Source of the DNA: JBBQZP01 sp038207585 | Lineage (GTDB): Bacteria; Pseudomonadota; Alphaproteobacteria; Rhodobacterales; Rhodobacteraceae | NCBI GenBank assembly: GCA_038207585.1 | Contig: JBBQZP010000007.1 | Coordinates: 1 to 64,000 of the forward strand | DNA length: 64,000 nucleotides | Direction: 5' to 3' | Part shown: in pieces, positions 26,705 through 34,678 of the stretch | How the letters are laid out: the number at the start of each line of letters is the position of its first letter | How positions within the stretch are numbered: position 1 is the first letter of the stretch | The notes under the pieces: model-generated | Seen by the model: the letters and a program-made list of their open reading frames with translations, nothing else | What the model was told of the DNA's origin: nothing | The model's database searches: none | Translations under genes and position numbers: made by a program

Positions 26705-27430
26705 ATGACTGACGTCGCCCAACATTCGGCCAACGATCTGCCGATCCCGCAGATCCGCCAGACCGAGCATCCGACGATTGCCGATCAGGTCTTTGCAACC
26801 CTGCAACAGCGTATCCTGTCGCTGGAACTGCCGCCCCGCACGCGGCTGTCCGAAGCCGATGTCGCGCGGCGCATGGGTGTCTCGCGCCAGCCCGTGCGCG
26901 AGGCGTTCAAGCGGTTGGCCAAGATGGGGTTTCTGAACATCCGTCCGCAAAGCGGCACGACAGTCAGCCTGATTTCCGAAGAGGCCGTGCAGCGCGCACG
27001 CTTTATCCGCACCGCATTGGAGGTGCAGACCTGCCGCACCGCCTGCGAAAAGATGACCAACGCTGATCTGGCGGTGCTGCAAGACCTGCTTGCCCTTCAG
27101 AAATCCGCCGTGGAGGCGAATGACCGCGAACGTTTTCACGCCCTCGACGACCAGTTTCACCGCGAAATCTGCATCCGCTCGGGTGTGGGCTATGTCTGGG
27201 ACCTGATCCATGACAGCAAGGGCCATATGGACCGTATCCGGATGCTGTCGCTTAGCCAGCCGTCGCAGCAACTGGCTTACGACGAGCATGTCATCCTGCT
27301 TGCGGCCATCGGCGCGCGCAACAAGGACGCCGCCGCCGCCGCCCTGACCAAGCACCTGTCGCGGATCTTGAATCTGATCACACAATTCAAAAGCGAACGC
27401 CACGAATGGTTTTCGGACCGGCAGGAATGA
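26705..27430 (+). CDS. GntR-family regulator, FCD subfamily (uronate regulon)
   Basis: A 241-residue regulator. Residues ~20-90 form the winged helix (VFATLQQRILSLELPPRTRLS, VARRMGVSRQPVREAFKRL, IRPQSGTTVSLIS). The rest is the helical FCD domain with metal-ligand-like residues in DDQFHREICIRSG and YDEHVILLAAI. It resembles UxuR/ExuR/KdgR-type FCD regulators. It is divergent from uxaC, with the paired palindromes at 26585-26645 between them, and it is joined to kdgK by an ATGA overlap. The inducer is probably a uronate or KDG; this is inferred. Confidence 0.85.
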   Translation: MTDVAQHSANDLPIPQIRQTEHPTIADQVFATLQQRILSLELPPRTRLSEADVARRMGVSRQPVREAFKRLAKMGFLNIRPQSGTTVSLISEEAVQRARFIRTALEVQTCRTACEKMTNADLAVLQDLLALQKSAVEANDRERFHALDDQFHREICIRSGVGYVWDLIHDSKGHMDRIRMLSLSQPSQQLAYDEHVILLAAIGARNKDAAAAALTKHLSRILNLITQFKSERHEWFSDRQE

Positions 27431-28329
27431 CCCGGATTCTGGCGATCGGCGAATGTATGGTGGAAATGGCACCTTCGGGGCCCGACAACACCTACCGCAT
27501 CGGCTTTGCCGGGGACACGATGAACACCGCCTGGTATCTGCGCCGCTTGCTGCCCGAAGCAGATCAGATCGCATATCTGACGGCCGTTGGCATCGATGCG
27601 TTGTCCGATCAGATGGTCGCCTTTCTGGACAGTGCCGGAATCGGCACCCATGATATCATCCGCCGCGCCGACCTGACGGTCGGTCTTTACATGATTCAGC
27701 TTCAGGATGGGGAACGCAGCTTCAGCTATTGGCGCGGGCAAAGTGCGGCGCGAACACTGGCCCGGTCTTCGATCGCGCTGACCAAGGCCCTTGCGGGCAC
27801 AGATATCGTGTATTTCTCGGGCATCACCATGGCCATACTGCCGCCACAGGACCGGCTTCGGCTTCTGGCGGCCTTTGGCCAGTTTCGCGCGGGCGGCGGC
27901 GAGGTGGTGTTCGACCCCAACCTGCGCCCCCGTCTATGGTCCGATCCAAACGGCATGACGGACACCATTACGAGTGCCGCACAGGTCAGCACCACCATCC
28001 TGCCGTCCTACGAGGATGAGGCGACATGGTTTGGCGACACCACACCCGCCGACACCGCCCGACGCTACGCCGGGTGTGGCGCAGGCACTGTCGTTGTCAA
28101 AAACGGCCCGGACGAAATCCTGATCTGGAACGCCGGGGCAACCAGCAGCGTGTCACCCAAGGCGGTGCGCAACTTTGTTGACACAACAGCTGCGGGCGAT
28201 TCCTTCAACGCGGGGTTTCTTGCCAGCCGTCTGGCGGGAAAGTCACCGGACCGTGCCGCAGAAGACGGGGCGAAAATCGCCGCGCGGGTGATCCAGTCGC
28301 GCGGGGCGCTGGTCTGGCCAGCAGCCTGA
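27427..28329 (+). CDS. kdgK: 2-keto-3-deoxygluconate kinase
   Basis: A 300-residue PfkB-family sugar kinase. It starts ILAIGECMVEMAPSG, has the substrate segment GFAGDTMNTAWYL, and ends with the catalytic NFVDTTAAGDSFNAGFLA, where Asp is the base. These details are typical of KdgK, which phosphorylates KDG to KDPG. The ATG at 27427 overlaps the stop of the GntR gene. It collects the KDG made by both the UxuA and KduD branches. The KDPG aldolase gene is not in the window. Confidence 0.9.
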   Translation: MTRILAIGECMVEMAPSGPDNTYRIGFAGDTMNTAWYLRRLLPEADQIAYLTAVGIDALSDQMVAFLDSAGIGTHDIIRRADLTVGLYMIQLQDGERSFSYWRGQSAARTLARSSIALTKALAGTDIVYFSGITMAILPPQDRLRLLAAFGQFRAGGGEVVFDPNLRPRLWSDPNGMTDTITSAAQVSTTILPSYEDEATWFGDTTPADTARRYAGCGAGTVVVKNGPDEILIWNAGATSSVSPKAVRNFVDTTAAGDSFNAGFLASRLAGKSPDRAAEDGAKIAARVIQSRGALVWPAA

Positions 28330-28393
28330 CCGAAAGGGAAGCCCTCACGCTTGATCAACGAATTGCATCTGAAAGCCATGTCCCGATGCAAAT

Positions 28394-28603
28394 TTATCCG
28401 GAACGCGCCTTGCGCAGCACGCTTGCGATCAGAATGACGACGCAGCCCACCACCAGCACGGCCGCCGACGCCAGCGCGCTGATGCCTGCCAGTTTCGTAA
28501 TCACCGTGACAAGTACAACAAGCGCAACCACCTGAAGTGCCAGATTGCCGTCATCGACAAACAGGCTGATCAGTTCTGCAAGGATGGATTTGATCAGTGT
28601 CAT
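28394..28603 (-). CDS. small two-helix membrane protein, unknown function
   Basis: A 69-residue protein with two strongly hydrophobic segments (residues ~22-42 and ~44-62) and a short basic C-terminal tail, LRKARSG. The start overlaps the stop codon of the larger membrane-protein gene upstream (ATGA), so the two are probably co-translated. I recognise no family. Likely an accessory subunit of the neighbouring membrane protein. Confidence 0.6.
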   Translation of the reverse strand: MTLIKSILAELISLFVDDGNLALQVVALVVLVTVITKLAGISALASAAVLVVGCVVILIASVLRKARSG

Positions 28604-29349
28604 CTTACGCCCCGCGAGATGGGGTTGGATCTGCGCGCAAGCGAAACCGCCAGCGCCGAGACCGCTCCGAGAAGCAAAAGGATGCCCAAAAGTGCCAGAT
28701 CAGCGCCGGGCCATTCCGCCCCGATCCCTTCGCCCAGCCAAAAGATGCCGAACGCCGTCAGCATCAGCCCGACCGCGAATTTCAGCGCATTTTCGGGAAT
28801 TTGCGTCAGGGGGCGGTGCAGAACCGCGCCCACCACCATGACCAGCACCACGGCGGCCAGCGCCCCCAGCCCGGCATAGAACGTAAGGCCCCGCGATGTG
28901 CCCACAGCGATCACGATGAACACAACCTCCACCCCCTCCAGCAGGACCGCCTTGAACGCGGCTACCCCCGCCAGCCAGTCGGCGCGACGCTCGGCCGCCT
29001 GCCGCATCAGAATGTCCGTTTCCTTGGCGAAGGCCAAAGCCTCGTCATGCAGGGGGATGACCCCCGCCGCGCGCAGAATGGCCTTGCGCAGCCAGCGCAT
29101 CCCGAACAGCAACAGCAAAACCCCCACCACAAATTGCATCAGATGAATGGGGATCAGTGCGATCAGCGGCCCAAAGATCAGCACGATCACGACAAGCAGA
29201 ATCAGCGCCAGCCCTGATCCGATCAGCGCAGGACGCCAGCTTCGGGTGATGCCGACGGCCAGCACGATGGTGAACGCCTCGACCACTTCGACCAGCGACC
29301 CCAGAAAAGCGGCAGATACGGTCGAGGCAAGTGCGGTGACGCTGGTCAT
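28600..29349 (-). CDS. integral membrane protein, distant FTR1/COG4280-like
   Basis: A 249-residue protein with about seven hydrophobic segments. I start at the ATG at 29349 (MTSVTALASTVSAAFLGSLV); the upstream part of the frame looks non-membrane and shadow-like. Two related acidic motifs occur in membrane context, SLVEVVEAFTIVLAVG near residue 20 and LLEGVEVVFIVIAVG in the middle. They resemble the two REGxE motifs of FTR1 iron permeases but lack the arginine. This suggests an inverted or repeated two-half transporter for a cation, but a substrate cannot be named. Confidence 0.6.
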   Translation of the reverse strand: MTSVTALASTVSAAFLGSLVEVVEAFTIVLAVGITRSWRPALIGSGLALILLVVIVLIFGPLIALIPIHLMQFVVGVLLLLFGMRWLRKAILRAAGVIPLHDEALAFAKETDILMRQAAERRADWLAGVAAFKAVLLEGVEVVFIVIAVGTSRGLTFYAGLGALAAVVLVMVVGAVLHRPLTQIPENALKFAVGLMLTAFGIFWLGEGIGAEWPGADLALLGILLLLGAVSALAVSLARRSNPISRGVR

Positions 29350-29723
29350 GGGTTCGGGCCTTTGACAGGGTCGTGAAAGTGTAGCCGATCGGGCAGCAGG
29401 CACAACCGTTGGTTAGGGGTGGCAGCAAAACCACAATCCGCACACAGGCGACGAACCCTGACGGCGGCCGGCGCACTTCCATCTGCACCTGCAAGCGGCC
29501 CCCCGCTGCCCGTTGCGTCAAAAGCAACGCAGACCGGTCAGCGCGTGCAAGAAATACCTTGGAACTGCCCAACACGCCGGAAAATTTCGATCCATTCGAC
29601 GGATAAAGCCAGCCCTCACAGGTTTTCATGCCGCCCGGCCGCCTTGCACCCCACCGCAAACCCTTTTGTGGGGTTCAGAACTCATGACGCCATGATTTGC
29701 CCGGCCGTTGCGCGACCTGTGCA
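29350..29723. other. 374-base gap without a convincing gene
   Basis: No reading frame here shows protein-like composition or a ribosome site. The only structure noticed is a hairpin, CCCCAC (29649-29654) with GTGGGG (29668-29673), left of the LysR gene's end, which could serve as its terminator although no U-tract follows. The part next to 29349 probably holds the promoter of the membrane-protein pair. Confidence 0.5.
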
Positions 29724-30617
29724 TCATCCGGTCAGAATGGGCTTGAGCGCGGCCTTGCTGTCCTTGATGAAATCAAAAAATGCTTTGACCCGGCGCGTCT
29801 GACGCTGGTCGGGGTGCGCAAGCAGGCGCCAGGGCCGCGTGAGCGCGGGCACAGGGCCCAGCACCCGGACCAGATCGGGTTCCTTGTCACCAAGCGACAT
29901 GGGCAGAGGAGCCACCCCAACGCCAGCTTTCGCCGCGTAGATCAGGCCCAGAACGCTGGTGTTGTGCGCCGCATAAACCGCATCCGGCGCCACGTCCTTC
30001 AGCCAGACCGAAATGCGGTGCTTGCTCATGCTTTCTTCGAACGCAATCAGGGGATGCTGGCCAAGCTCGGCAATCGAGGCGGGCGCACCGTGCCGTTCGA
30101 CATACTGGCGGCTGGCATAGACGGCCCAGAGCGAGTCGGCGATCTTGACCCCCACAAGCACGCCTGCGTCGGTATCGCCCGAACGCAGGGCGACATCCGC
30201 TTCGCCCTTGGTAAGATCAACATACTGATCGCTCAGCACAAATTCGACCCGCAAATCAGGGTGGGTGCGGTGGAACACGTCAAGCAAGCCCGACTGGTTC
30301 AGCCGGAACGCGATGGGTTCGGGGCAGGTAACGCGCACGATGCCGACATGGCTGCGCGCAAGGTCTTCAAGTTCGGTCGCAAAGGTCTGGGCCGACAGGG
30401 CGACCCTTTCGGCGGCAGGCAGGATCGCCGCGCCAAGTTCGGTCAGCCGGTAGCCGGTCGGCAAACGCTCCACCAGACGTTGCTTGAGCTGGCTTTCAAG
30501 CGCAGAGATCCGGCGCTGCACGGTGGACTGATTGATGCCCAAAGCCCGCCCTGCGGCCAAGGTGCTGCCATGCCGGGCAACGGCCACGAACACCTTGATG
30601 TCGTCCCAGTCGAACAT
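29724..30617 (-). CDS. LysR-family transcriptional regulator
   Basis: A 297-residue LysR regulator. The N-terminal helix-turn-helix is VFVAVARHGSTLAAGRALG followed by NQSTVQRRISALESQLKQRL. The effector domain spans residues ~90-290. The N-terminus MFDWDDIKVFVAVARHGS is of the type seen in regulators with single-copy dimer helices of the DsdC/GcvA-like group. It is divergent from a methyltransferase gene across 254 bases, so it may control that gene. No effector can be suggested. Confidence 0.85.
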   Translation of the reverse strand: MFDWDDIKVFVAVARHGSTLAAGRALGINQSTVQRRISALESQLKQRLVERLPTGYRLTELGAAILPAAERVALSAQTFATELEDLARSHVGIVRVTCPEPIAFRLNQSGLLDVFHRTHPDLRVEFVLSDQYVDLTKGEADVALRSGDTDAGVLVGVKIADSLWAVYASRQYVERHGAPASIAELGQHPLIAFEESMSKHRISVWLKDVAPDAVYAAHNTSVLGLIYAAKAGVGVAPLPMSLGDKEPDLVRVLGPVPALTRPWRLLAHPDQRQTRRVKAFFDFIKDSKAALKPILTG

Positions 30618-30871
30618 CAGGCATCCTGCATCTTTGCGGCCCCCTTATGCAAGACTGCGCATAGGGAGCGGGCGGAATGGCGCGTAAAGTGAAACCAAGC
30701 GCCGCATCACCTGAACGGGTGCGCAAATCGGAGCCGCCTTTGTAGCGACAGGTAAACGGGGTTGCGTGCTCTGATCCGCGTCGGCCGGAAAAACGACCCT
30801 ACTCCCGGCGCCTTTGCGGGTCGGAGCCAGACAAGCGGATCAACCAGACAACGGATGTTGAACAAGGGATC
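30618..30871. promoter_or_regulatory. divergent LysR/methyltransferase intergenic region
   Basis: A 254-base region that must hold promoters in both directions. No clear LysR box, sigma-70 pair or other structure could be picked out by eye. The methyltransferase has a modest AAGGGA ribosome site just before its ATG. Confidence 0.3.
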
Positions 30872-31789
30872 ATGGCGATGAAAGCAGCAACGCAACAGCA
30901 GGCCCCTTTGAATACCCCAACGGCCGCAGCATGGGACAATGCGGCGGCGGGATGGGACCGTCACGCCCCGAAAATCCGGGACTGGCTGCGCCCCGCGACC
31001 GTGGCAATGCTGGAGATGGCGCAGATCGGAACGGGCCAGAACGTCATTGATGTTGCAGCCGGGGCGGGCGACCAGACACTTGATATCGCGCACCGGGTCG
31101 GTCTGTCGGGCAGTGTGGTTGCCACAGATATTTCAGAAGAAATCCTCGTTCACGCCCGTAAAAACGCCCAGCGCGCGGGCTTGAGCAATGTGAGCGTTCA
31201 TCAGGCCGATGCACAACGCCTTGGGTTTGCAGAGGGGCGCTTTGATGCGGCGATCTGTCGGCTGGGGCTGATGTTTCTGCCCGACCCGCTGGCCGGTCTT
31301 GTTTCAATCCGTCGCGTTCTCAAACCCGGTGCGCTGCTATGCACGCTGGTTTTCGCAGGCCCCGAGGCGAACCCCTGCCTTCGCATCCTGATGTCGACCG
31401 CACTGCGTCACGCGGGGCTTGGCGCGCGCGATCCGTTCGCGCCGGGTGGTCTGATGAGCCTGGGACGTCAGGGCGATCTGGAGGGGCGCTTGCGGCAAGC
31501 CGGTTTCATCAATGTGACCACGACCCGTCTGGATGCGCCGTTTCGGTTACCGCGGACCGCTGATTATCTGGATTTCGTGCGCGATGCCGCAGCACCGATT
31601 GTGCAATTTCTGGCACCGCTGACGGATGCAGCACGCGCCGCCGCATGGGCCGACATCGAATCCCAGCTTGATGCGTTTCAGACGGACAGCGGTTGGGTGG
31701 GGCCAAATGAGTTGCTGATCACGGTTGGTCAGAACCCGGCATCCCAAGTGCAAATCGTTGGCCCCTTCCTGTCCGAAGGCCAGTCGTGA
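30872..31789 (+). CDS. class I SAM-dependent methyltransferase
   Basis: A 305-residue protein with a UbiE/Methyltransf_11-type core at residues ~30-200. Motif I is NVIDVAAGAGDQTLDIAH, followed by VVATDISEEILVHARKNAQ (motif II acidic loop), VHQADAQRLGFAEGRFDAAI and SIRRVLKPGALLCTLVFA. A C-terminal extension of ~90 residues could set substrate choice; the substrate is unknown. Its stop overlaps the GTG of the next membrane-protein gene. Confidence 0.82.
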   Translation: MAMKAATQQQAPLNTPTAAAWDNAAAGWDRHAPKIRDWLRPATVAMLEMAQIGTGQNVIDVAAGAGDQTLDIAHRVGLSGSVVATDISEEILVHARKNAQRAGLSNVSVHQADAQRLGFAEGRFDAAICRLGLMFLPDPLAGLVSIRRVLKPGALLCTLVFAGPEANPCLRILMSTALRHAGLGARDPFAPGGLMSLGRQGDLEGRLRQAGFINVTTTRLDAPFRLPRTADYLDFVRDAAAPIVQFLAPLTDAARAAAWADIESQLDAFQTDSGWVGPNELLITVGQNPASQVQIVGPFLSEGQS

Positions 31790-32478
31790 AACGGGTTTTC
31801 ATCGGTCTTGTGGTTTTGAGCATCGCCTTTGCGGTATTCAACTTTACCCAGTTGACCACCCTTGCGGCGCGCCCCATCGACCCTGTGTGGGTAGAGGATA
31901 TGGTTGCCCGCTTTGGATCGGCCGGACCTTTTGCTCTGATTGGCCTCATGGTGCTGGCTATTGTCGTAAGCCCTATTCCCAGCGGTCCGATCGCGATTGC
32001 AGCGGGCATGCTATATGGAACGATGTGGGGCGGCGTGCTGTCGGTCATCGGGGCGCTTATCGGGGCGCTGGTGGCGTTCAGCGCGGCGCGGTATCTGGGG
32101 TTCGATGCCGTCCGCCGGTCCCCTGGTCCAATATTTCGGTATCTGACCGCGCCACGGTCACGCACCGACCTGATGTGCATTGTCTTTGTGTCGCGCCTGG
32201 TGCCGTTCATTTCATTCGATCTTGTCAGCTATGCAGCCGGCCTGACCGCCCTGTCGTTCTGGCAATTCGCGCTGGCAACGTTGCTGGGGATCGTTCCGAT
32301 CTGTCTTGCGCTGGCGGCTGTGGGTGCGGGCGTCGTCAGGCATGTCGAGATTGGCATGACCACGATGGTGATGGTCAGTTGCGTGACACTCACCCCGTTC
32401 ATCCTGCGCGCGATTTGGCGCGTGGTCCGGCATCCGAAAGACACCGACACCGGTCGGGGCCCTAAAAGCTGCGGGTGA
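31786..32478 (+). CDS. VTT-domain (TVP38/TMEM64-like) membrane protein
   Basis: A 230-residue inner-membrane protein with about six hydrophobic segments. The central region, with AAGMLYGTMWGGVLSVIGALIGALVAFSAAR split around glycines and the segment RLVPFISFDLVSYAAGLTALSFWQF, is typical of the VTT/DedA-like superfamily (TVP38/TMEM64), which is linked to lipid scrambling or membrane homeostasis. Here the sequence is SRLVPFISFD where many members have RxxPxxPxD. The start is GTG, overlapping the methyltransferase stop. It overlaps the end of the convergent Slam gene by 17 bases. Confidence 0.8.
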   Translation: MKRVFIGLVVLSIAFAVFNFTQLTTLAARPIDPVWVEDMVARFGSAGPFALIGLMVLAIVVSPIPSGPIAIAAGMLYGTMWGGVLSVIGALIGALVAFSAARYLGFDAVRRSPGPIFRYLTAPRSRTDLMCIVFVSRLVPFISFDLVSYAAGLTALSFWQFALATLLGIVPICLALAAVGAGVVRHVEIGMTTMVMVSCVTLTPFILRAIWRVVRHPKDTDTGRGPKSCG

Positions 32479-33739
32479 ACCCAAGGCTTGAGGTGACATT
32501 TCGATAGCTGTTCAGCGGTATGGTCGAGCGTTGGCGTTCGAACCCGATGCTCACGACAGGGGCAAAGCCCCGGATCGACCAGTTCTGGTTGGTCAGTGCC
32601 ACCCCGACGGTCACGGTCTTGTCTGTCCGCCGGATGCCGAACAGCGGGTTGGCACCGATGTAGCGGTTCTGGTCATAGCTCAGATCAAGGCCGATCCGCA
32701 GCCCGCCCAAAAACGCATATTCAGCGCCAAGCGAAAATCCCTGCGCATTGCCCGCCACCTGTGCAACCGGGCTTGTGCGCCGTTCGGCGCGCAGACCGGC
32801 CCGCAGTTCAAGCTGGGCATTGACGGCGCGGACGACGCGCACATCTGCCGCGATCCGGTTTGCGGCAAAACCAGCCTCGGTATAATCAATCCGCTCTGCC
32901 AGAATTCCGCCCGAAAGCTGGGTGACGGAATCGATCAACCGTGCATGGCGCAGGCTAAGACCCCGTGTGTCGGTATAGGCCTGATCGGCGATCCAGCGAC
33001 GGGCTCCATACACCTCAAGCCCGGAAAAGCGCTGGTTCTGATCAAAGTGTAGAAGTGCCGCGTTCAGGCGGACCGTAACATCATTGCTGGCGCGCTTGTC
33101 AAACAGCCGCGCAAACACATCGGCACCGATCCGCAGGCGCAACTTATCAAAAAGCTGCGGCACAGCGGCAAGGCCGAACCCCAGTTCCACCCCGGTTGCA
33201 GCCTGCGCACGGGCCGAGGGCAACAGCCCGAACTCAAGGCCGTTCAGCGTAACCGTCTGCGCCGATGTGCGACGTTCGGCATTGCTTTCAGGGATCAGCG
33301 CAAAGCCCAGCGTGCCTTGCCAGAGCCGCGGCTTTTGCAGCCCGTCAAGTGCCGATTGAACCTGCGTTCCCAGTTCCGGCGCAAGGCCCGACGCCTGCGC
33401 ACGTTCCAACTGATAGCGGGCGCGGTCGGGCTGGCCCGTGCGGATCAGCGCGCCCGCAAGTTCAACCCGTGCCTGACCGTTCTGCGGCATCAGCGCCACA
33501 AGCCGCGACAGGGGGGCTATCGCCTCGTCAAAGCGGCCAAGTTGGTTCAACGCCACACCCAGCGCCCATAGCCTGCGCAGTTCTTCGTCACGGGTGGCGG
33601 GGCGAGCGTTCTGCAAAGGCGCTATTGCAGCCTGCGGGTCGCCTGCATTGATGGCGGCTTCGGCGTCCATCAACGGCGAGGCGAACGCAAGAGAGGGCAC
33701 TAGGCACAACACAAGTGCAATCAGAATGTGCCGCATCAT
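32462..33739 (-). CDS. Slam-type outer-membrane translocator (DUF560, type XI secretion)
   Basis: A 425-residue protein. I start at ATG 33739 (a second ATG follows), behind GAAGG. The signal peptide is RHILIALVLCLVPSLAFA. Residues ~25-130 form tetratricopeptide-like helices (DAEAAINAGDPQAAIAPLQ, LGVALNQLGRFDEAIAPLS, ARVELAGALIRTGQPDRAR). From ~140 to the end there are alternating beta strands that close with SSLGFTRSF, a C-terminal aromatic residue typical of outer-membrane barrels. This TPR plus barrel architecture is that of Slam proteins, which move lipoproteins to the cell surface. The gene directly upstream encodes a fitting cargo lipoprotein. Confidence 0.85.
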   Translation of the reverse strand: MMRHILIALVLCLVPSLAFASPLMDAEAAINAGDPQAAIAPLQNARPATRDEELRRLWALGVALNQLGRFDEAIAPLSRLVALMPQNGQARVELAGALIRTGQPDRARYQLERAQASGLAPELGTQVQSALDGLQKPRLWQGTLGFALIPESNAERRTSAQTVTLNGLEFGLLPSARAQAATGVELGFGLAAVPQLFDKLRLRIGADVFARLFDKRASNDVTVRLNAALLHFDQNQRFSGLEVYGARRWIADQAYTDTRGLSLRHARLIDSVTQLSGGILAERIDYTEAGFAANRIAADVRVVRAVNAQLELRAGLRAERRTSPVAQVAGNAQGFSLGAEYAFLGGLRIGLDLSYDQNRYIGANPLFGIRRTDKTVTVGVALTNQNWSIRGFAPVVSIGFERQRSTIPLNSYRNVTSSLGFTRSF

Positions 33740-33768
33740 CACGCCTTCAGCTTGAACGGAATTGGGTT

Positions 33769-33806
33769 GAAGGGGGTGATCCGCACAATACCGGACCGCC
33801 CCCTTC
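33769..33806 (-). terminator. hairpin between surface lipoprotein and Slam genes
   Basis: GAAGGGGG (33769-33776) and CCCCCTTC (33799-33806) pair over eight bases with a 22-base loop. Position after the lipoprotein gene and before the translocator gene suggests attenuation, so that cargo is made in excess over translocator. Confidence 0.45.
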
Positions 33807-33814
33807 ATGCGGGT

Positions 33815-34513
33815 TTAGCGGTTCGCGTAGAACACGCCGCCCAGTCCGGCATCAAATATGGCCGGATTCTTGGATTTGACATCCTTTACACCGCCCGAAG
33901 CCGTTCCCAGCATCGACTTGGCCCCCGCGCCCATGAAATTGCCGCCCAAAAGCAGGGTCACGTCGCCGGTTTTCTTGCCGTCGGTCAGCTTGCCATCCAT
34001 CAAGACCGAGAACGCGCCGGTTTTCAGTTCGGGTATCGTCTGGCCCGCAATCACCTGCGACGGTGTGACGACGCGCGAAACTGCTCCCGGTTTCGAGGTG
34101 TTGACGTTCAAATCGCCATCAAGTGCGATGGTGTTCGAGGTTCCGGCTTCGGTGGCGGTAAAGTTGGTGGCCTTGCCGGTGAACGGGTTTTTCGTCTGCC
34201 CGTCCTTCCAATTGACCTTCAACTCCACATCACCAAGAATTTCAGCGTTGTTGGCGTCAACGCCGCCGATCAGATACTTGCCGGAATTCACCCCAAGCTT
34301 GACCTGCCCTTTATAGGTAGCGTTCAGGCTTGTGGGCATGTTGCTGGTCGGTGCGATCTTTTCAACCTTGCCGTATTCGGTTTCAAAGTCAGTGCCACCG
34401 CCCCCGCCCCCCACCAATCCGGGCCCACCGGCATTGCCGCTGCCCAAACATCCGGCAAGCAGGCTTACCAATACGGCCGAAGTCGTAAGTTGCAGAATAC
34501 GTTGTGTCGACAT
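33815..34513 (-). CDS. surface lipoprotein with TbpB-like beta-barrel, probable Slam cargo
   Basis: A 232-residue lipoprotein. The lipobox is LLAGC with the lipidated Cys at residue 22, followed by a glycine-rich flexible tether (GGPGLVGGGGGGTDFE). The C-terminal two thirds consist of strand-turn patterns such as ATYKGQVKLGVNSGKYLIGG and GDVTLLLGGNFMGAGAKSM. It ends FDAGLGGVFYANR, like the terminal barrel strand of TbpB/HpuA/fHbp-type lipoproteins. It is the upstream partner of the Slam gene, which is the usual arrangement of type XI substrates. The ligand is unknown: metal, haem and host-protein binders all use this fold, and a free-living host makes a metal-related ligand or adhesin more likely than transferrin. 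Confidence 0.78.
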   Translation of the reverse strand: MSTQRILQLTTSAVLVSLLAGCLGSGNAGGPGLVGGGGGGTDFETEYGKVEKIAPTSNMPTSLNATYKGQVKLGVNSGKYLIGGVDANNAEILGDVELKVNWKDGQTKNPFTGKATNFTATEAGTSNTIALDGDLNVNTSKPGAVSRVVTPSQVIAGQTIPELKTGAFSVLMDGKLTDGKKTGDVTLLLGGNFMGAGAKSMLGTASGGVKDVKSKNPAIFDAGLGGVFYANR

Positions 34514-34678
34514 TTCAATCCCCGTTAAATATCTGTGGTGAAAGTGGTTCTAGCATCTGCTCTCAACCCGTCTCCCCCCCGTTCAGGGGGTTCACCGGCA
34601 CCCTGTTGTTGGGTAGCTAAACCGGAACGTGTAGCGGACATGCCGCGTGCCGGAATGACCAGAAAAGGAGCTTGCCGG
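34514..34678. promoter_or_regulatory. divergent control region: surface lipoprotein / histidine kinase
   Basis: Both the leftward Slam pair and the rightward two-component operon must start here. The segment near 34520-34560 is AT-richer (CCGTTAAATATCTG). The region holds an AAAAGGAG ribosome site (34663-34670) eight bases before the TTG at 34679, which decides the kinase start. Shared control by the response regulator is plausible. Confidence 0.4.

Noticed and set aside
34535..34678. Longer N-terminus for the histidine kinase (GTG 34535, ATG 34640 or 34655)
   Set aside because: The extra residues are Pro/Arg-rich and lack a ribosome site, whereas the TTG at 34679 has AAAAGGAG eight bases upstream and starts right before the first membrane segment.
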